64,000 bases of DNA from Chitinimonas_A lacunae (GCF_042650885.1 NZ_JBHSBU010000001.1:4588001-4652000); one strand, 5' to 3'; positions 35,836 to 45,470 are shown, counted from the stretch's first letter. Numbers and translations are program-made. Notes: generated from the letters alone by a model not told the origin.

Positions 35836-36550
35836 GCTTTGTACGATCTGTGCCCGGGGCGGCTCCAAGGGCGTTCCCAACAAGAATCTGCGCGAAGTGG
35901 CCGGACGACCGCTGCTGCTGCACAGCATCGAGGCCGCCCGCCGCTCGGGGCTGTTCGATCTGATTGCCGTGGGAAGCGATTCACCTGAAATCCTGGCGGC
36001 TGCCCGCACGGGCGGCGCCGATCTGGTGATCGAGCGGCCAGCCGAGCTGGCCAGCGACAGCGCGGCCAAACTGCCGGCAATCCGCCATTGCGCCAGCGAA
36101 GCGGCGGCGCGCAGCGGACTGGCCTTCAGCGTCACGGTCGATCTGGATGTCACCTCGCCGCTGCGTCTGCCTGACGATATCGTGGGCGCGGTTGCGCTGC
36201 TGGAGCAAAGCGGCTGCGCCAATGTGATCACCGGGGCGCCGGCGCGCCGCTCGCCGTATTTCAATCTGGTCGAAGTCGGCGTCGATGGCGTGGCCCGGCT
36301 CAGCAAGACCCTGGCACAGCCCGTGGTGCGGCGCCAGGACGCGCCGGCCTGCTTCGATATGAATGCCTCGGTCTATGTCTGGCGCTGGCCGGCGCTGTTC
36401 GACGAACAGGGGCTGTTCCGGTCCGACACCCGGCTCTATGTGATGCCCGAGGAGCGCTCGCTCGACATCGACAGCGAACTTGACCTGCGTATCGTCACTT
36501 TGCTGCTGGAAGAACGGGAGCGCCTGGCGGCCGCAAGACAGGTCGAATAA
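35828..36550 (+). CDS. legF: CMP-legionaminic acid synthetase (LegF/PtmB, NeuA family)
   Basis: 240-residue cytidylyltransferase of the NeuA/KdsB family. The N-terminal CTP-binding motif ICARGGSKGVPNKNLREVAG and the IAVGSDSPEILAAARTGGAD region are clear. It activates the nonulosonate with CMP, the donor form for glycosyltransferases. It is the last member of the overlapping second block; a 165-bp gap with a long inverted repeat separates it from ptmA. Confidence 0.88.
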   Translation: MARLCTICARGGSKGVPNKNLREVAGRPLLLHSIEAARRSGLFDLIAVGSDSPEILAAARTGGADLVIERPAELASDSAAKLPAIRHCASEAAARSGLAFSVTVDLDVTSPLRLPDDIVGAVALLEQSGCANVITGAPARRSPYFNLVEVGVDGVARLSKTLAQPVVRRQDAPACFDMNASVYVWRWPALFDEQGLFRSDTRLYVMPEERSLDIDSELDLRIVTLLLEERERLAAARQVE

Positions 36551-36554
36551 ATAA

Positions 36555-36616
36555 CCTTTTTATTGCTGGGCTGGGTGATAGAAGGGGATAGCGTCTGCCT
36601 CAGCAATAAGAAAAGG
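36555..36616. repeat. Inverted repeat between legF and ptmA
   Basis: CCTTTTTATTGCTG (36555-36568) pairs with CAGCAATAAGAAAAGG (36601-36616), with a 2-nt bulge and a 32-nt loop. No T run follows on the plus strand. It may be a stem-loop or a small element end. Confidence 0.45.
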
Positions 36617-36715
36617 GAAAAAATGGGATGCCGTTCGGGCAAATGCAGGATGGCAGACGCGGCTTGATCGCAGGATCATGATGGACTGCAAGCAACCCAG
36701 AACGAGGAGAACACC

Positions 36716-37663
36716 ATGAAATTCCCGATCCAACACCGTCTTATGGCCCCGGCGGATGACCCGGTGCCACCGGGCAGCGGCCTGCCTACCGGTTCGCGTC
36801 CCGAGATGGGCCGCGGCATGATGTTGCAAGCCTCATCATCGGACTGCGGTTCGAGTGGTCCATTCCGGCTCGACGGTCGCACCGCCCTGGTGACCGGTGC
36901 CGTCGGCATCCTGGGCCGCCATTTCTGCCATGGCCTGGCAGCTGCGGGCGCAGCGGTGGTGGTGACCGATCTCGATGAGTCCGAATGCGAGCGTCTGGCT
37001 GCCGAACTGCGGCGCGATCATAACGTGCCGGCGCTGGGCCTGGGCTGCGACATCACCGTGCCCGAGTCGGTCGATTCGCTGGTCGAACGTGCCACGCGCG
37101 CCTTGGGCGATATTCATATCCTGCACAACAACGCCGGCGGCAAATCGAGCAATCTCGACGCCTTCTATGCCCGCTTCGAAGACTACAGCCTCGACGAATG
37201 GCGCCGCATCATGGCGGTCAATATCGATGGCACCTTCCTGGTGACGCAGGCGGTCGGCCGCCGCATGGTGGCGCAGGGCAAGGGCGGCAGCATCATCCAG
37301 ACCGCCTCGGTCTACGGCGCACTGGCGCCTGACCAGCGCATCTACGAGGGCTCGGAATACCAGGGCCGCCCCATCAGCAGTCCGGCCGTCTATGCCGCCT
37401 CCAAGGCTGCCGTGATCGGGCTGACCCGTTATCTGGCCGCCTACTGGGCCGACGCGGGCATCCGGGTCAACTGCCTGTGTCCGGGCGGGGTGGAAAGTGG
37501 CCAGAACGAGGAATTCCGCCGCCGCTATGGCCAGCGGGTGCCGCTTGGCCGGATGGCCCAGGCGGGCGAAATGGTTGGCACGCTGCTATATCTGGCATCA
37601 GACGCCTCGAGCTATGTCACCGGCCAGGTATTGATGGTCGATGGTGGCCTGAGCGCTTGGTAA
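36716..37663 (+). CDS. ptmA: SDR-family oxidoreductase (PtmA-like)
   Basis: 315-residue short-chain dehydrogenase. The cofactor motif is TGAVGILGRHFC, and catalytic Tyr/Lys are in SSPAVYAASKAAVIG. An ATG at 36716 with GAGGAG upstream adds about 50 residues, rich in Pro and Gly, before the SDR fold begins (FRLDGRTALVTG); this extension is unusual for PtmA. C. jejuni PtmA is a flagellin-modification gene paired with ptmF and ptmB. It may be a separate transcription unit from legF. Confidence 0.75.
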   Translation: MKFPIQHRLMAPADDPVPPGSGLPTGSRPEMGRGMMLQASSSDCGSSGPFRLDGRTALVTGAVGILGRHFCHGLAAAGAAVVVTDLDESECERLAAELRRDHNVPALGLGCDITVPESVDSLVERATRALGDIHILHNNAGGKSSNLDAFYARFEDYSLDEWRRIMAVNIDGTFLVTQAVGRRMVAQGKGGSIIQTASVYGALAPDQRIYEGSEYQGRPISSPAVYAASKAAVIGLTRYLAAYWADAGIRVNCLCPGGVESGQNEEFRRRYGQRVPLGRMAQAGEMVGTLLYLASDASSYVTGQVLMVDGGLSAW

Positions 37664-37879
37664 GCCGACGGGCCATACGCCGGCCGGGGCCCGGCGTGTG
37701 GCCTACAATGAATTCCAGGAAATCATCGAGCAATAGGGAGGTGATACTGCGAGGTTGGCAGAGAAAGATAAATTCTTGAAAAATACAGCACCAAGTATTG
37801 CGCTTATTTTGCAGGTAATTTTCTAAAGTACAAAAATCGCCGACTTGCCCCGAGGTCGGCGGCCAACAGAGGGATTCCC

Positions 37880-40800
37880 ATGGAGCCAACCGCCCCGGCC
37901 ATCACTGGCAAGCGCGTGCTGATCTTTCGTCCTTATGGCATCTCGATCAACCATTTCGCCATCGAGCTTGCCGTGTGCGGCCAGTTGCAGCTTGCCGGTG
38001 CCGAGGTCCAATGGCTGGTGTGCGATGCGGTGTTCGAGCAATGCGACCACCATTGGCAACTGATCAATCCCGAAGACAAGGCATCGGCCTGTTCCGCCTG
38101 TTTTGGCACGGCGCAGCGCTACCGCGATGACTACGGCCTGCGGCTCGAAGGGCTGGGTACCTGGCTCGATGCCACTGACCGCGCCGAAGTAACGGAGTGG
38201 CTGGCCCAGCTCCCGGTCGATCACTATGGCGAAGCGAGCTTTCGCGGGCTGCCGCTGGGTGAGTGGGTGCGCTCCTCGGTCAATACCCAGTTGCGCTGCT
38301 GGATCATCGAACTGAACGACCCGCGCCATGCCGCGGCCTACCGCCAATACCTCTATGGTGCGGCCCTGGCGGCCATTGTGTTCGAGAAATACTTCGCAGC
38401 CAGACGTCCCGATTACATTTTCATGATGAACGGCCGCACCTTCGCCCCGCGCACCTTGCTCGAAATGGCCAAGGCGCGCGGCATCCCGGTGGCCGTGCAT
38501 GAATTCGGCCGCTCCGAGGAAACCCGGATGCTGCGGGCCGACGAAAACTGCCACTCACTCGAAGGCTTCAACCGCGCCTGGACCAGCTGGGCCGAATTGC
38601 CGCTCACCCCGACCGAAGCGGCCGAAGTGGCTGAACATCTGAAACGCCGCATCGGCGGCTCGGTCGATTTTGCCTACAACAAGCACAACGACAGCTCCCT
38701 GGCGGCGTTTGTCACGCCAGGCGAAACCCGGCGCATCGTTACCCTGTTCACCTCGTCCACCGATGAGATTGCCTCGGCCAAGGGCTGGGGCTGGCATTAC
38801 GACCAGCTGCAATGGCTGGCCGAGGTGATCGCGTATTTCCGCCATCATCCCGAATATCTGCTGGTGATCCGCTGTCACCCCAACCACCGCCATGCCCTGA
38901 TGGGCGACGATTACCAGTTCCTGGGCGGGCTGGAGCGGCTGCTGGCCGATATGCCGGACAATGTGCGGCTGATCAGGCCATCCGATAAATGCAATTCCTA
39001 TGAATTGCTGGCACTGGCCCATGCGGTGCTGGTGTATTCCTCGACCGTGGCGATGGAGGCCGCACTGTTGGGCTGCCGCGTGCTGCTCGCCGGCGGTGGC
39101 CTCTATCGTGGCCGGCGCTTCGCCTATGAATACGAGGGACCGCTCGCTGACTTTCAGTTGGCGCTCGATGCTTTCCTTTCTTCCGATGTTGACCAGCGTT
39201 GGCGCACGGCTGCTGCACGTTTTTTTCATTTTCTCTATTACAAGCAGGTCTACGACGTGCCGCTGGTCGAGCGGGTGGAAGGCCGTTTCCTGGTCTGCCG
39301 ACGCGAAGCCTTCAGCCAGCCCGTGCTGGACTGGCCGCTGTTCAACGATCTGCTGCGCTTTTATCGTGAAGGCGGCGATTTCTTCCCCGACCCGAGCGGA
39401 CGGCCGCGCGACGCGGCGGCCGCTGCGGTCGAGTCGACGGCGCTGGCACTGGAGCTGACGCCACAGCGGCTCGGTTGGGGTGGCGGGGCGGGGACTGCGG
39501 CACCGTGTTTCTCGGTGGTGCTGACCACCTATAACCGGGCCGAATTGCTGGGCGATGCAGTGAGAAGCGTGCTGGAGCAGAGCTGCGGCGATTTCGAGCT
39601 GATCGTGGTCAATGACGCCGGCGCGCCGGTCGAAGCCACGCTGGCGCCCTTCCTTGACGACGGCCGGATACTCTATCTGCGCCATGCGGTCAACCGTGGC
39701 CTGTCGGCGGCGCGCAATACCGCGCTGGCCCTGGTCCGGGGGCGTTATATCTGTTATCTCGACGACGACGATCTGATGCGGCCCGAGCATCTGGCCACCA
39801 TCAAGGCGGCGCTCGACCGCGATGACGTGGTGCTGGTCTATACCGACGCCGAATATGTGGCCGAACGGATCGAAGGCGGCCAGCGGGTGGCGGTCGAGCG
39901 GGCCACGCCTTACGCAGCGATCGAATACAGCCGCGAGCGCTTGCAGGTCGAGAACTTTATCGCCGTCAACGCCTGGGGCCATCGGCGCGAACTGATCGAG
40001 CGCATCGGCGGTTTCGATCCGGCCCTGCCGGCACTCGAAGATTGGGAATTCCTGCTGCGGGTGCTGAAAGTCGGCGAAATTCGGCATCTGCCGGTGGTAA
40101 CGGTCGAGGTCCATCTGCGGCCCGAGCAGGATGCCGACCGGATGTCCAAGCGCCAGCGCAAGAATTTCCCGCGGCTGTTCCGCGATATCTACGCCCGCTA
40201 TCCGGTCGAGTCCGCGGCGGTACAGGAAGGCCGCCGTGCCCGCTTGGCCAGCCTCGATGCCGAATTCCAAGGCAAGGCCACACCGCCCGTCAAAGCGCTG
40301 GCCGCCCCCAGCGCCTACGATATCTACCGCGCCTCGCGCCGCTTCGGCCCGCGCGACGGCCGACTGTTCGAACAGCGTCTGCAAAGCTGGGAGCGTCTGC
40401 CGGTATTCCAGGTGGTGGTGCTGCATCCCGATACGCGGCGCAGTGAAGCACTGTCGCGCACGGTGGGGGCGCTGGCCCGCCAGTACTATCCCGAACTGCG
40501 GCTGACCGTGGTCGCCCGCGAGCCGGCTCCGCAGGGTTGGCAGGGCGAGCGGCTATGCTGGATCGAAACCGATGGCGCGCTCTATGGCGGGGTCAATCGG
40601 GCGCTCAACGAGATCGAGGCCGACTGGCTGATGGTGATCCATGCCGGCGATACGCTGGCGGCCCACGGCCTGTTGCTGGCAGCCGAACTGGGCCAGTGCC
40701 GGCCTGAGCTGGTGGCGATCTATGGCGACGAGGACAGGCTCGATGGCGAGCGGCACGACAGTCCGCAATTCAAACCCGATTTCAATCTGGAGTTTCTGCG

Positions 40801-42991
40801 CAGCGGCGCCTATATCGGCCAGCCGCTGCTGGTGCGGGTCGGGCGTCTGCGCGAACTGGGCGGCTTTGATGCGGTGCTGTCCGGGGTCGAAACCTTCGAT
40901 CTGGCCCTTAAACTGGCCGAACACTCGCATGAGGCACCGATCGGCCATTTGGCCGAGGTGATCTACCACGCCGACCCGATCGGCGAACCGGCCCTACCGC
41001 CTGGCGAGGCGCGCGCCCATGCCCGGCGTGCCCTGGTCCAACATTTTGCCCGGCTGGGAGTGGCGGTGGAGGTCGGGGATGGCTTGCTGCCCGGCAGCCA
41101 GCGCGTGCGTTATCTGCACGATGCGCGGCCCTTGGTCTCGATCGTGATCCCGACGCGCGACCAGCTGAACTTCCTGCAACGCTGCCTCGAAACCATCGTC
41201 GAGCGCACCAGCTACAACCGCTACGAGGTGCTGGTGGTCGATAACGGCAGCGAGACACCCGAAGCGCGGGCTTTCCTCGATGGCATCGAGGCGATGGGGG
41301 AGGAGCGGCTGCGCGTGCTGCGCTACCCGCATCCGTTCAACTTTTCGGCCATGAACAATCTGGCCGCCCGGCATGCCCAGGGCGACTATCTGCTTTTGCT
41401 CAACAACGATACCGCCGTGGTCCAGAACGACTGGATCGAAGCACTGCTCAACCATGCCCAGCGACCCGAAGTCGGCATCGTCGGTGCCAAGCTGCTGTTC
41501 CCCGATGGCCGGGTCCAGCACGCCGGCGTGGTGCTGGGCATGCTCGGCCCGGCCGAACATCCTTTCCTGGGCGCTTCGCTGCGCGAGCCGGGCTATATGG
41601 GACGGCTACAGGTCGACCAGGAGTATTCAGCCGTGACGGCGGCTTGCCTGATGATCCGTAAATCGATCTACGAGGAGGTCGGCGGGCTCGACGAGTCGGA
41701 CTTCAAGGTGTCGTACAACGACGTCGATCTATGCCTCAAGGTACGCGAGCGTGGCTACCGGATCGTCTGGACTCCTTACGCCACCTTGCTGCACGAAGGC
41801 TCGGCCAGCCAGCGCAACGCGGTGGAAGGCCGGCCCGACGAGGCGCGGCAGGCGCGCTTTGCCGGCGAACAGCGCGCCTTCTATCGTAAGTGGCTGCCGC
41901 AACTGGTACGCGATCCGGCCTACAACCCGAATCTGAGCCTGCGCCAGCGCGACTGCGCCATCGAGACCAACCCGGTGCTGACCCGGCGCTTTGTCGATTG
42001 GCAGCCGGCGCCGAGCATTCTGGTCCATCCGGCCGACCAGACCGGTTGCGGTCACTACCGCATTCTGGCGCCGGGCGAACGGCTGCTGGAGACCGGGCGC
42101 GCACTGGTGCAGCCGAGCTACGAGCTGTTCATGCTGCCGGCCGAGATTGCCAGGATCAAGGCCGACGCCATCGTGTTGCAGCGCCAGCTCACCCCGGTCC
42201 AGCTCGAAGCGATGGCACGCTATCGCGACTATTCGGGCGCCTTTATGGTGTATGAGCTGGACGACTACCTGCCCAATCTGCCGGTCAAGAGCGTGCACCG
42301 CGAGCATATGCCCAAGGATCTGGTCAAATCGCTGCGCAAGGCCCTGGGCTATGTCGATCGCTTTGTGGTATCGACCGAGCCGCTTGCCGAGGCGCTAGAA
42401 GGCTTCCATCCGAATCTGCGCGTGGTGCACAACTATCTGCATCCCGACTGGTGGCAAGCCACCCCGCGCCGCCGAGTCGGCCCGCGTCCGCGCGTGGGCT
42501 GGGCCGGCGGTATCGGCCATAGCGGCGACCTGGCGCTGATCGTCGAAGTGGTGCGCGACTTGGCCCCCGAAGTCGATTGGGTGTTCTTTGGCATGATGCC
42601 CAAGGAGATCGAGCCGTTCGTGGCCGAATATCATGCAGGTGTCCCGACCGGCGACTATCCGGCAAAACTTGCCGCCCTCGACTTGGATCTCGCGCTGGCT
42701 CCGCTCGAGATCAATACCTTTAATCTGTGCAAGAGCAATCTGCGGCTGCTTGAGTATGGGATCAACGGCTACCCGGTGATCGCTACCGATATCGCCCCCT
42801 ATCGCTGTGGTCTGCCCGTGACGCTGGTCAAGAACAAATACAAGGATTGGATGGAGGCGATCCGCGCCCATCTGGCCGATCTGGACGCTGCGGCCCGGCA
42901 AGGCGATGAATTGCGCGAAGCGGTACGGCGAGACTGGATGCTCGATGGGGACAACCTGGACCGCTGGCTCAAGGCCTGGCTGCCCGACTAA
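37880..42991 (+). CDS. 1703-residue multi-module glycosyltransferase
   Basis: Very large soluble protein with no signal peptide. Modules, judged by motifs: (1) residues about 1-450, GT-B-like, resembling capsule/surface-carbohydrate transferases (SDKCNSYELLALAHAVLVYS near 370); (2) about 543-780, GT2 family (VVLTTYNRAELL, acidic D628-D631); (3) about 843-1075, GT2-like (YGDEDRLDG at 948); (4) about 1086-1340, GT2 (VSIVIPTRDQLNFLQRC; N1175-N1176-D1177, then the late NDVDLCLKVRERGYRI); (5) about 1380-1703, GT4/GT1-like (HPADQTGCGHYRILAP). It follows the Leg genes and precedes fliC1, so flagellin glycan assembly is the likely role. Start ATG after AGAGGGA. Individual activities are unknown; some modules may be inactive. 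Confidence 0.82.
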   Translation: MEPTAPAITGKRVLIFRPYGISINHFAIELAVCGQLQLAGAEVQWLVCDAVFEQCDHHWQLINPEDKASACSACFGTAQRYRDDYGLRLEGLGTWLDATDRAEVTEWLAQLPVDHYGEASFRGLPLGEWVRSSVNTQLRCWIIELNDPRHAAAYRQYLYGAALAAIVFEKYFAARRPDYIFMMNGRTFAPRTLLEMAKARGIPVAVHEFGRSEETRMLRADENCHSLEGFNRAWTSWAELPLTPTEAAEVAEHLKRRIGGSVDFAYNKHNDSSLAAFVTPGETRRIVTLFTSSTDEIASAKGWGWHYDQLQWLAEVIAYFRHHPEYLLVIRCHPNHRHALMGDDYQFLGGLERLLADMPDNVRLIRPSDKCNSYELLALAHAVLVYSSTVAMEAALLGCRVLLAGGGLYRGRRFAYEYEGPLADFQLALDAFLSSDVDQRWRTAAARFFHFLYYKQVYDVPLVERVEGRFLVCRREAFSQPVLDWPLFNDLLRFYREGGDFFPDPSGRPRDAAAAAVESTALALELTPQRLGWGGGAGTAAPCFSVVLTTYNRAELLGDAVRSVLEQSCGDFELIVVNDAGAPVEATLAPFLDDGRILYLRHAVNRGLSAARNTALALVRGRYICYLDDDDLMRPEHLATIKAALDRDDVVLVYTDAEYVAERIEGGQRVAVERATPYAAIEYSRERLQVENFIAVNAWGHRRELIERIGGFDPALPALEDWEFLLRVLKVGEIRHLPVVTVEVHLRPEQDADRMSKRQRKNFPRLFRDIYARYPVESAAVQEGRRARLASLDAEFQGKATPPVKALAAPSAYDIYRASRRFGPRDGRLFEQRLQSWERLPVFQVVVLHPDTRRSEALSRTVGALARQYYPELRLTVVAREPAPQGWQGERLCWIETDGALYGGVNRALNEIEADWLMVIHAGDTLAAHGLLLAAELGQCRPELVAIYGDEDRLDGERHDSPQFKPDFNLEFLRSGAYIGQPLLVRVGRLRELGGFDAVLSGVETFDLALKLAEHSHEAPIGHLAEVIYHADPIGEPALPPGEARAHARRALVQHFARLGVAVEVGDGLLPGSQRVRYLHDARPLVSIVIPTRDQLNFLQRCLETIVERTSYNRYEVLVVDNGSETPEARAFLDGIEAMGEERLRVLRYPHPFNFSAMNNLAARHAQGDYLLLLNNDTAVVQNDWIEALLNHAQRPEVGIVGAKLLFPDGRVQHAGVVLGMLGPAEHPFLGASLREPGYMGRLQVDQEYSAVTAACLMIRKSIYEEVGGLDESDFKVSYNDVDLCLKVRERGYRIVWTPYATLLHEGSASQRNAVEGRPDEARQARFAGEQRAFYRKWLPQLVRDPAYNPNLSLRQRDCAIETNPVLTRRFVDWQPAPSILVHPADQTGCGHYRILAPGERLLETGRALVQPSYELFMLPAEIARIKADAIVLQRQLTPVQLEAMARYRDYSGAFMVYELDDYLPNLPVKSVHREHMPKDLVKSLRKALGYVDRFVVSTEPLAEALEGFHPNLRVVHNYLHPDWWQATPRRRVGPRPRVGWAGGIGHSGDLALIVEVVRDLAPEVDWVFFGMMPKEIEPFVAEYHAGVPTGDYPAKLAALDLDLALAPLEINTFNLCKSNLRLLEYGINGYPVIATDIAPYRCGLPVTLVKNKYKDWMEAIRAHLADLDAAARQGDELREAVRRDWMLDGDNLDRWLKAWLPD

Positions 42992-43097
42992 GCGGCTCAG
43001 ACCAGGCAAAGCTCAGCAATAAATTGGAATTTTTTTGTCTTATCACCTGATCTGGTACTTGTTGCTTGGGAGTTGAGCAGACGGTTTGCGTAGTGGG

Positions 43098-43127
43098 AAG
43101 CCATATCCAGAAGGGTATGGCTTTTTT
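43098..43127 (+). terminator. Rho-independent terminator of the large glycosyltransferase gene
   Basis: AAGCCATATCC-AGAA-GGGTATGGCTT, then a T-rich run. Confidence 0.9.
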
Positions 43128-43205
43128 GTTTTTGCTTTTAAAAGACAAAATGTATAGCAATCTCTTTGCATGATTTTTGTATGTCAGTGTTTTGTCAAGT
43201 TTGAC

Positions 43206-43232
43206 TAAAGTATTCCGGCATGAGGTCGATAA
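43206..43232 (+). promoter_or_regulatory. Sigma-28 (FliA) promoter of fliC1
   Basis: TAAAGTAT (43206-43213), 11-bp spacer, GTCGATAA (43225-43232), against the consensus TAAAGTTT-N11-GCCGATAA: 14 of 16 positions match. Confidence 0.88.
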
Positions 43233-43375
43233 GGCATCCGTGGTTGGCACGGCCGTAGCGTGAGCGACAAAGTCATTAAAGTCCCCGGACGACCTGCCGA
43301 TATAGACAGCAAGAGGATTCAGGACTGCGTACAGGAACGGCCTGACTGACCTGACCCAAACCGGAGATCGAGATC

Positions 43376-44953
43376 ATGCAAGTCATCCAAACAAATATTC
43401 AGTCGCTCAATGCGCAACGCAACCTGGGCACCTCGTCGGCGTCGCTGGCGACTTCGCTGCAACGCCTGTCCTCGGGCCTGCGCATCAACAGCGCCAAGGA
43501 CGACGCCGCCGGTCTCGCGATCTCCGAGCGCTTTTCGGCTCAGATCCGCGGTATGGACCAAGCCGGCCGCAACGCCAACGATGGTGTCTCGCTGTCGCAG
43601 ACCGCCGAAGGCGCGTTGCAGCAGATGGGCAATATTTTGCAGCGTGTGCGTGAACTGGCTGTGCAGTCGGGCAATGCCACCAACTCGGCAACCGACCGCA
43701 GCGCCCTGAATGCTGAAGTAAACCAGCTGGTTTCCGAACTGGAGCGCTTCTCGCTGTCGACAGAGTTCAACGGCCAGAAGCTGTTCGACGGTAGTTTCAC
43801 TTCCTCGACCTTCCAGATTGGCGCCAACGCTAACCAGACCATCACGGCCACCACCAACAACTTCCGCACTACTCAGTACGGTTCGTATCAGCTGGGTGTG
43901 GGTAACGGGACTGGCACGTCGTCGGTATCGAATTCGGTATCCGGCACCTTTACTGGCGGCGCCTCTGCCCTGACTGCGCAAACCCTGACCACTTCGGGTG
44001 CAGTGGTGAGTACGGCTGGCGATTTCTCGATCAACGGCACCACGATCTCGGTCGATACCTCAGGTTCGGCCAAGACCATCGCCGACAAGATCAACGCCGC
44101 CAATGTGGGCGTGACTGCCACGGCCCGGACCGAGACCACGCTGTCGTTCAGTGGCACGGCCACCAACAGTGCCGGTAGCGGTGCCTACAACCTGCATGTG
44201 ATCGGTCGCAACAGCACTGCCCAACTGGTGTCGTTCAACGTCACTGACCTCGACAATGACGGAACGGTCGAGAAGGAAGACTTGCAGCAGGCGGTCGACG
44301 CTTTCAACAAGCAGTCCTCGAAGACCGGTATCTCGGCCCGGGTGTATGACAAGGATGGTCAGTTCGGTGTCACCCTGACTGCGGAAGATGGCGCCAATAT
44401 CAATATCGCGGCCGATGGCGGTAGTGCGGCAGGTGTGATCAATGTCCTGTCCAGTGGTACTGCGACGGTGGCTTCGCTTGATGCGACCACGACCGCCGGG
44501 GTGATGACGATCGGTGGTCAGGTAGTACTCAACTCGTCGAGTTCTTACGCCATCAAGACCACGACCGCCGAGTTTGCTGCTGGTGTGGTGGACGACGAAG
44601 CCCTGGCCGCTAATACCACTCTTGCAGGCTCTCTCAAGACGGTTCAGGATCTCGATATCTCGACCGCGGAAAAGGCCTCGCAAGCACTGCGGGTGGTTGA
44701 TGACGCACTCACCCTGGTCAACGACCAACGCGCCAAGTTCGGTGCACTGCAAAGCCGGTTCGAAGCGACGATCTCGAATCTGAAGATCACTTCCGAGAAC
44801 CTGTCTTCCGCCCGGTCGCGCATCCGCGATGCGGACTTTGCCCAGGAAACGGCCAACCTGACTCGGGCACAGATCTTGCAACAAGCAGGTACGGCGATGC
44901 TGGCTCAAGCCAATGCGCTGCCGAACCAAGTATTGAGCCTGTTGCGTGGATAA
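43376..44953 (+). CDS. fliC: Flagellin 1
   Basis: 525-residue filament protein. The conserved N-terminal D0/D1 region (NTNIQSLNAQRNL-like start, LSSGLRINSAKDDAAGLAIS) and C-terminal D1/D0 region (SRIRDADFAQETANLTRAQI, ending NQVLSLLRG) frame a Thr/Ser/Gly-rich central D2/D3 domain with many candidate O-glycosylation sites. It has a sigma-28 promoter and heads fliC-flaG-fliD-fliS-fliT. It is highly similar along its full length to the second flagellin at 52560-54146. Position right after the Leg genes suggests it is the glycoprotein target (inference). Confidence 0.96.
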   Translation: MQVIQTNIQSLNAQRNLGTSSASLATSLQRLSSGLRINSAKDDAAGLAISERFSAQIRGMDQAGRNANDGVSLSQTAEGALQQMGNILQRVRELAVQSGNATNSATDRSALNAEVNQLVSELERFSLSTEFNGQKLFDGSFTSSTFQIGANANQTITATTNNFRTTQYGSYQLGVGNGTGTSSVSNSVSGTFTGGASALTAQTLTTSGAVVSTAGDFSINGTTISVDTSGSAKTIADKINAANVGVTATARTETTLSFSGTATNSAGSGAYNLHVIGRNSTAQLVSFNVTDLDNDGTVEKEDLQQAVDAFNKQSSKTGISARVYDKDGQFGVTLTAEDGANINIAADGGSAAGVINVLSSGTATVASLDATTTAGVMTIGGQVVLNSSSSYAIKTTTAEFAAGVVDDEALAANTTLAGSLKTVQDLDISTAEKASQALRVVDDALTLVNDQRAKFGALQSRFEATISNLKITSENLSSARSRIRDADFAQETANLTRAQILQQAGTAMLAQANALPNQVLSLLRG

Positions 44954-44983
44954 TCTCCGAGTGATTGACTAAGGTCTAAGCAT

Positions 44984-45013
44984 TGCCCCGGTTGCTGGCA
45001 GGCGGCCGGGGCA
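44984..45013 (+). other. Hairpin between fliC1 and flaG
   Basis: TGCCCCGG (44984-44991) pairs with CCGGGGCA (45006-45013). Without a T run, it may protect fliC mRNA or partly attenuate read-through into flaG. Confidence 0.45.
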
Positions 45014-45033
45014 TCTGTCCAGGAGATGCCATC

Positions 45034-45417
45034 ATGCAAGTGCAATCGGTAAATACGGCGTTGACCCCTCCGCTGCAAAACGAATCGGCGCCGCAACAGC
45101 GTGCCCAACTCGCCGCAGCAGAAACGAGCAAAGTCAGTGCTGAAGCGGTCAAGGTGTCGAGTGATGCGGTTCAAGCGTCTCGCGCCACGGCAGATTCCGG
45201 CGATGTCAAAAAGGCGGTCGAGAAGTTGAACCAGACGGTGACTTCGTTCAATCGCTCCTTGCAGTTTTCGGTCGATGAAGACACCAAGATGAACATTGTC
45301 AAATTGGTCGACGTCGATTCCAAGGAAGTGATTCGCCAGATTCCATCTGAGGAGGTTTTGTCGATTGCCAAGGCCATCGACAAGCTCCAAGGAATGTTGA
45401 TTGAAGAAAAAGCGTAG
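45034..45417 (+). CDS. flaG: FlaG-family flagellar protein
   Basis: 127-residue FlaG protein, associated with control of filament length in other bacteria. A disordered Ala/Gln-rich N-terminus leads into the conserved domain (LQFSVDEDTKMNIVKLVDVD, then REIPSEEVL-like RQIPSEEVLSIAKAIDKL). The ATG at 45034 follows AGGAGATGCC. It lies in the usual fliC-flaG-fliD order. Confidence 0.9.
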   Translation: MQVQSVNTALTPPLQNESAPQQRAQLAAAETSKVSAEAVKVSSDAVQASRATADSGDVKKAVEKLNQTVTSFNRSLQFSVDEDTKMNIVKLVDVDSKEVIRQIPSEEVLSIAKAIDKLQGMLIEEKA

Positions 45418-45470
45418 CGAAGCTGGTCGGCGCCCGGATGCGTCGGCCGGCCTGGCGAGAGGAGTCCATC

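Larger units (their letters stand above)
42992..43375. other. Intergenic region between the glycosyltransferase and fliC1
   Basis: Holds the terminator of the glycosyltransferase gene (43098-43127), AT-rich DNA and the sigma-28 promoter (43206-43232), then a leader of about 135 nt. No gene. Confidence 0.7.

Noticed and set aside
37790..37850. Possible further copy of the dispersed repeat (minus strand)
   Set aside because: GAAAATTA and CAATA fall at the right spacing, but too few other positions match to separate it from AT-rich background.
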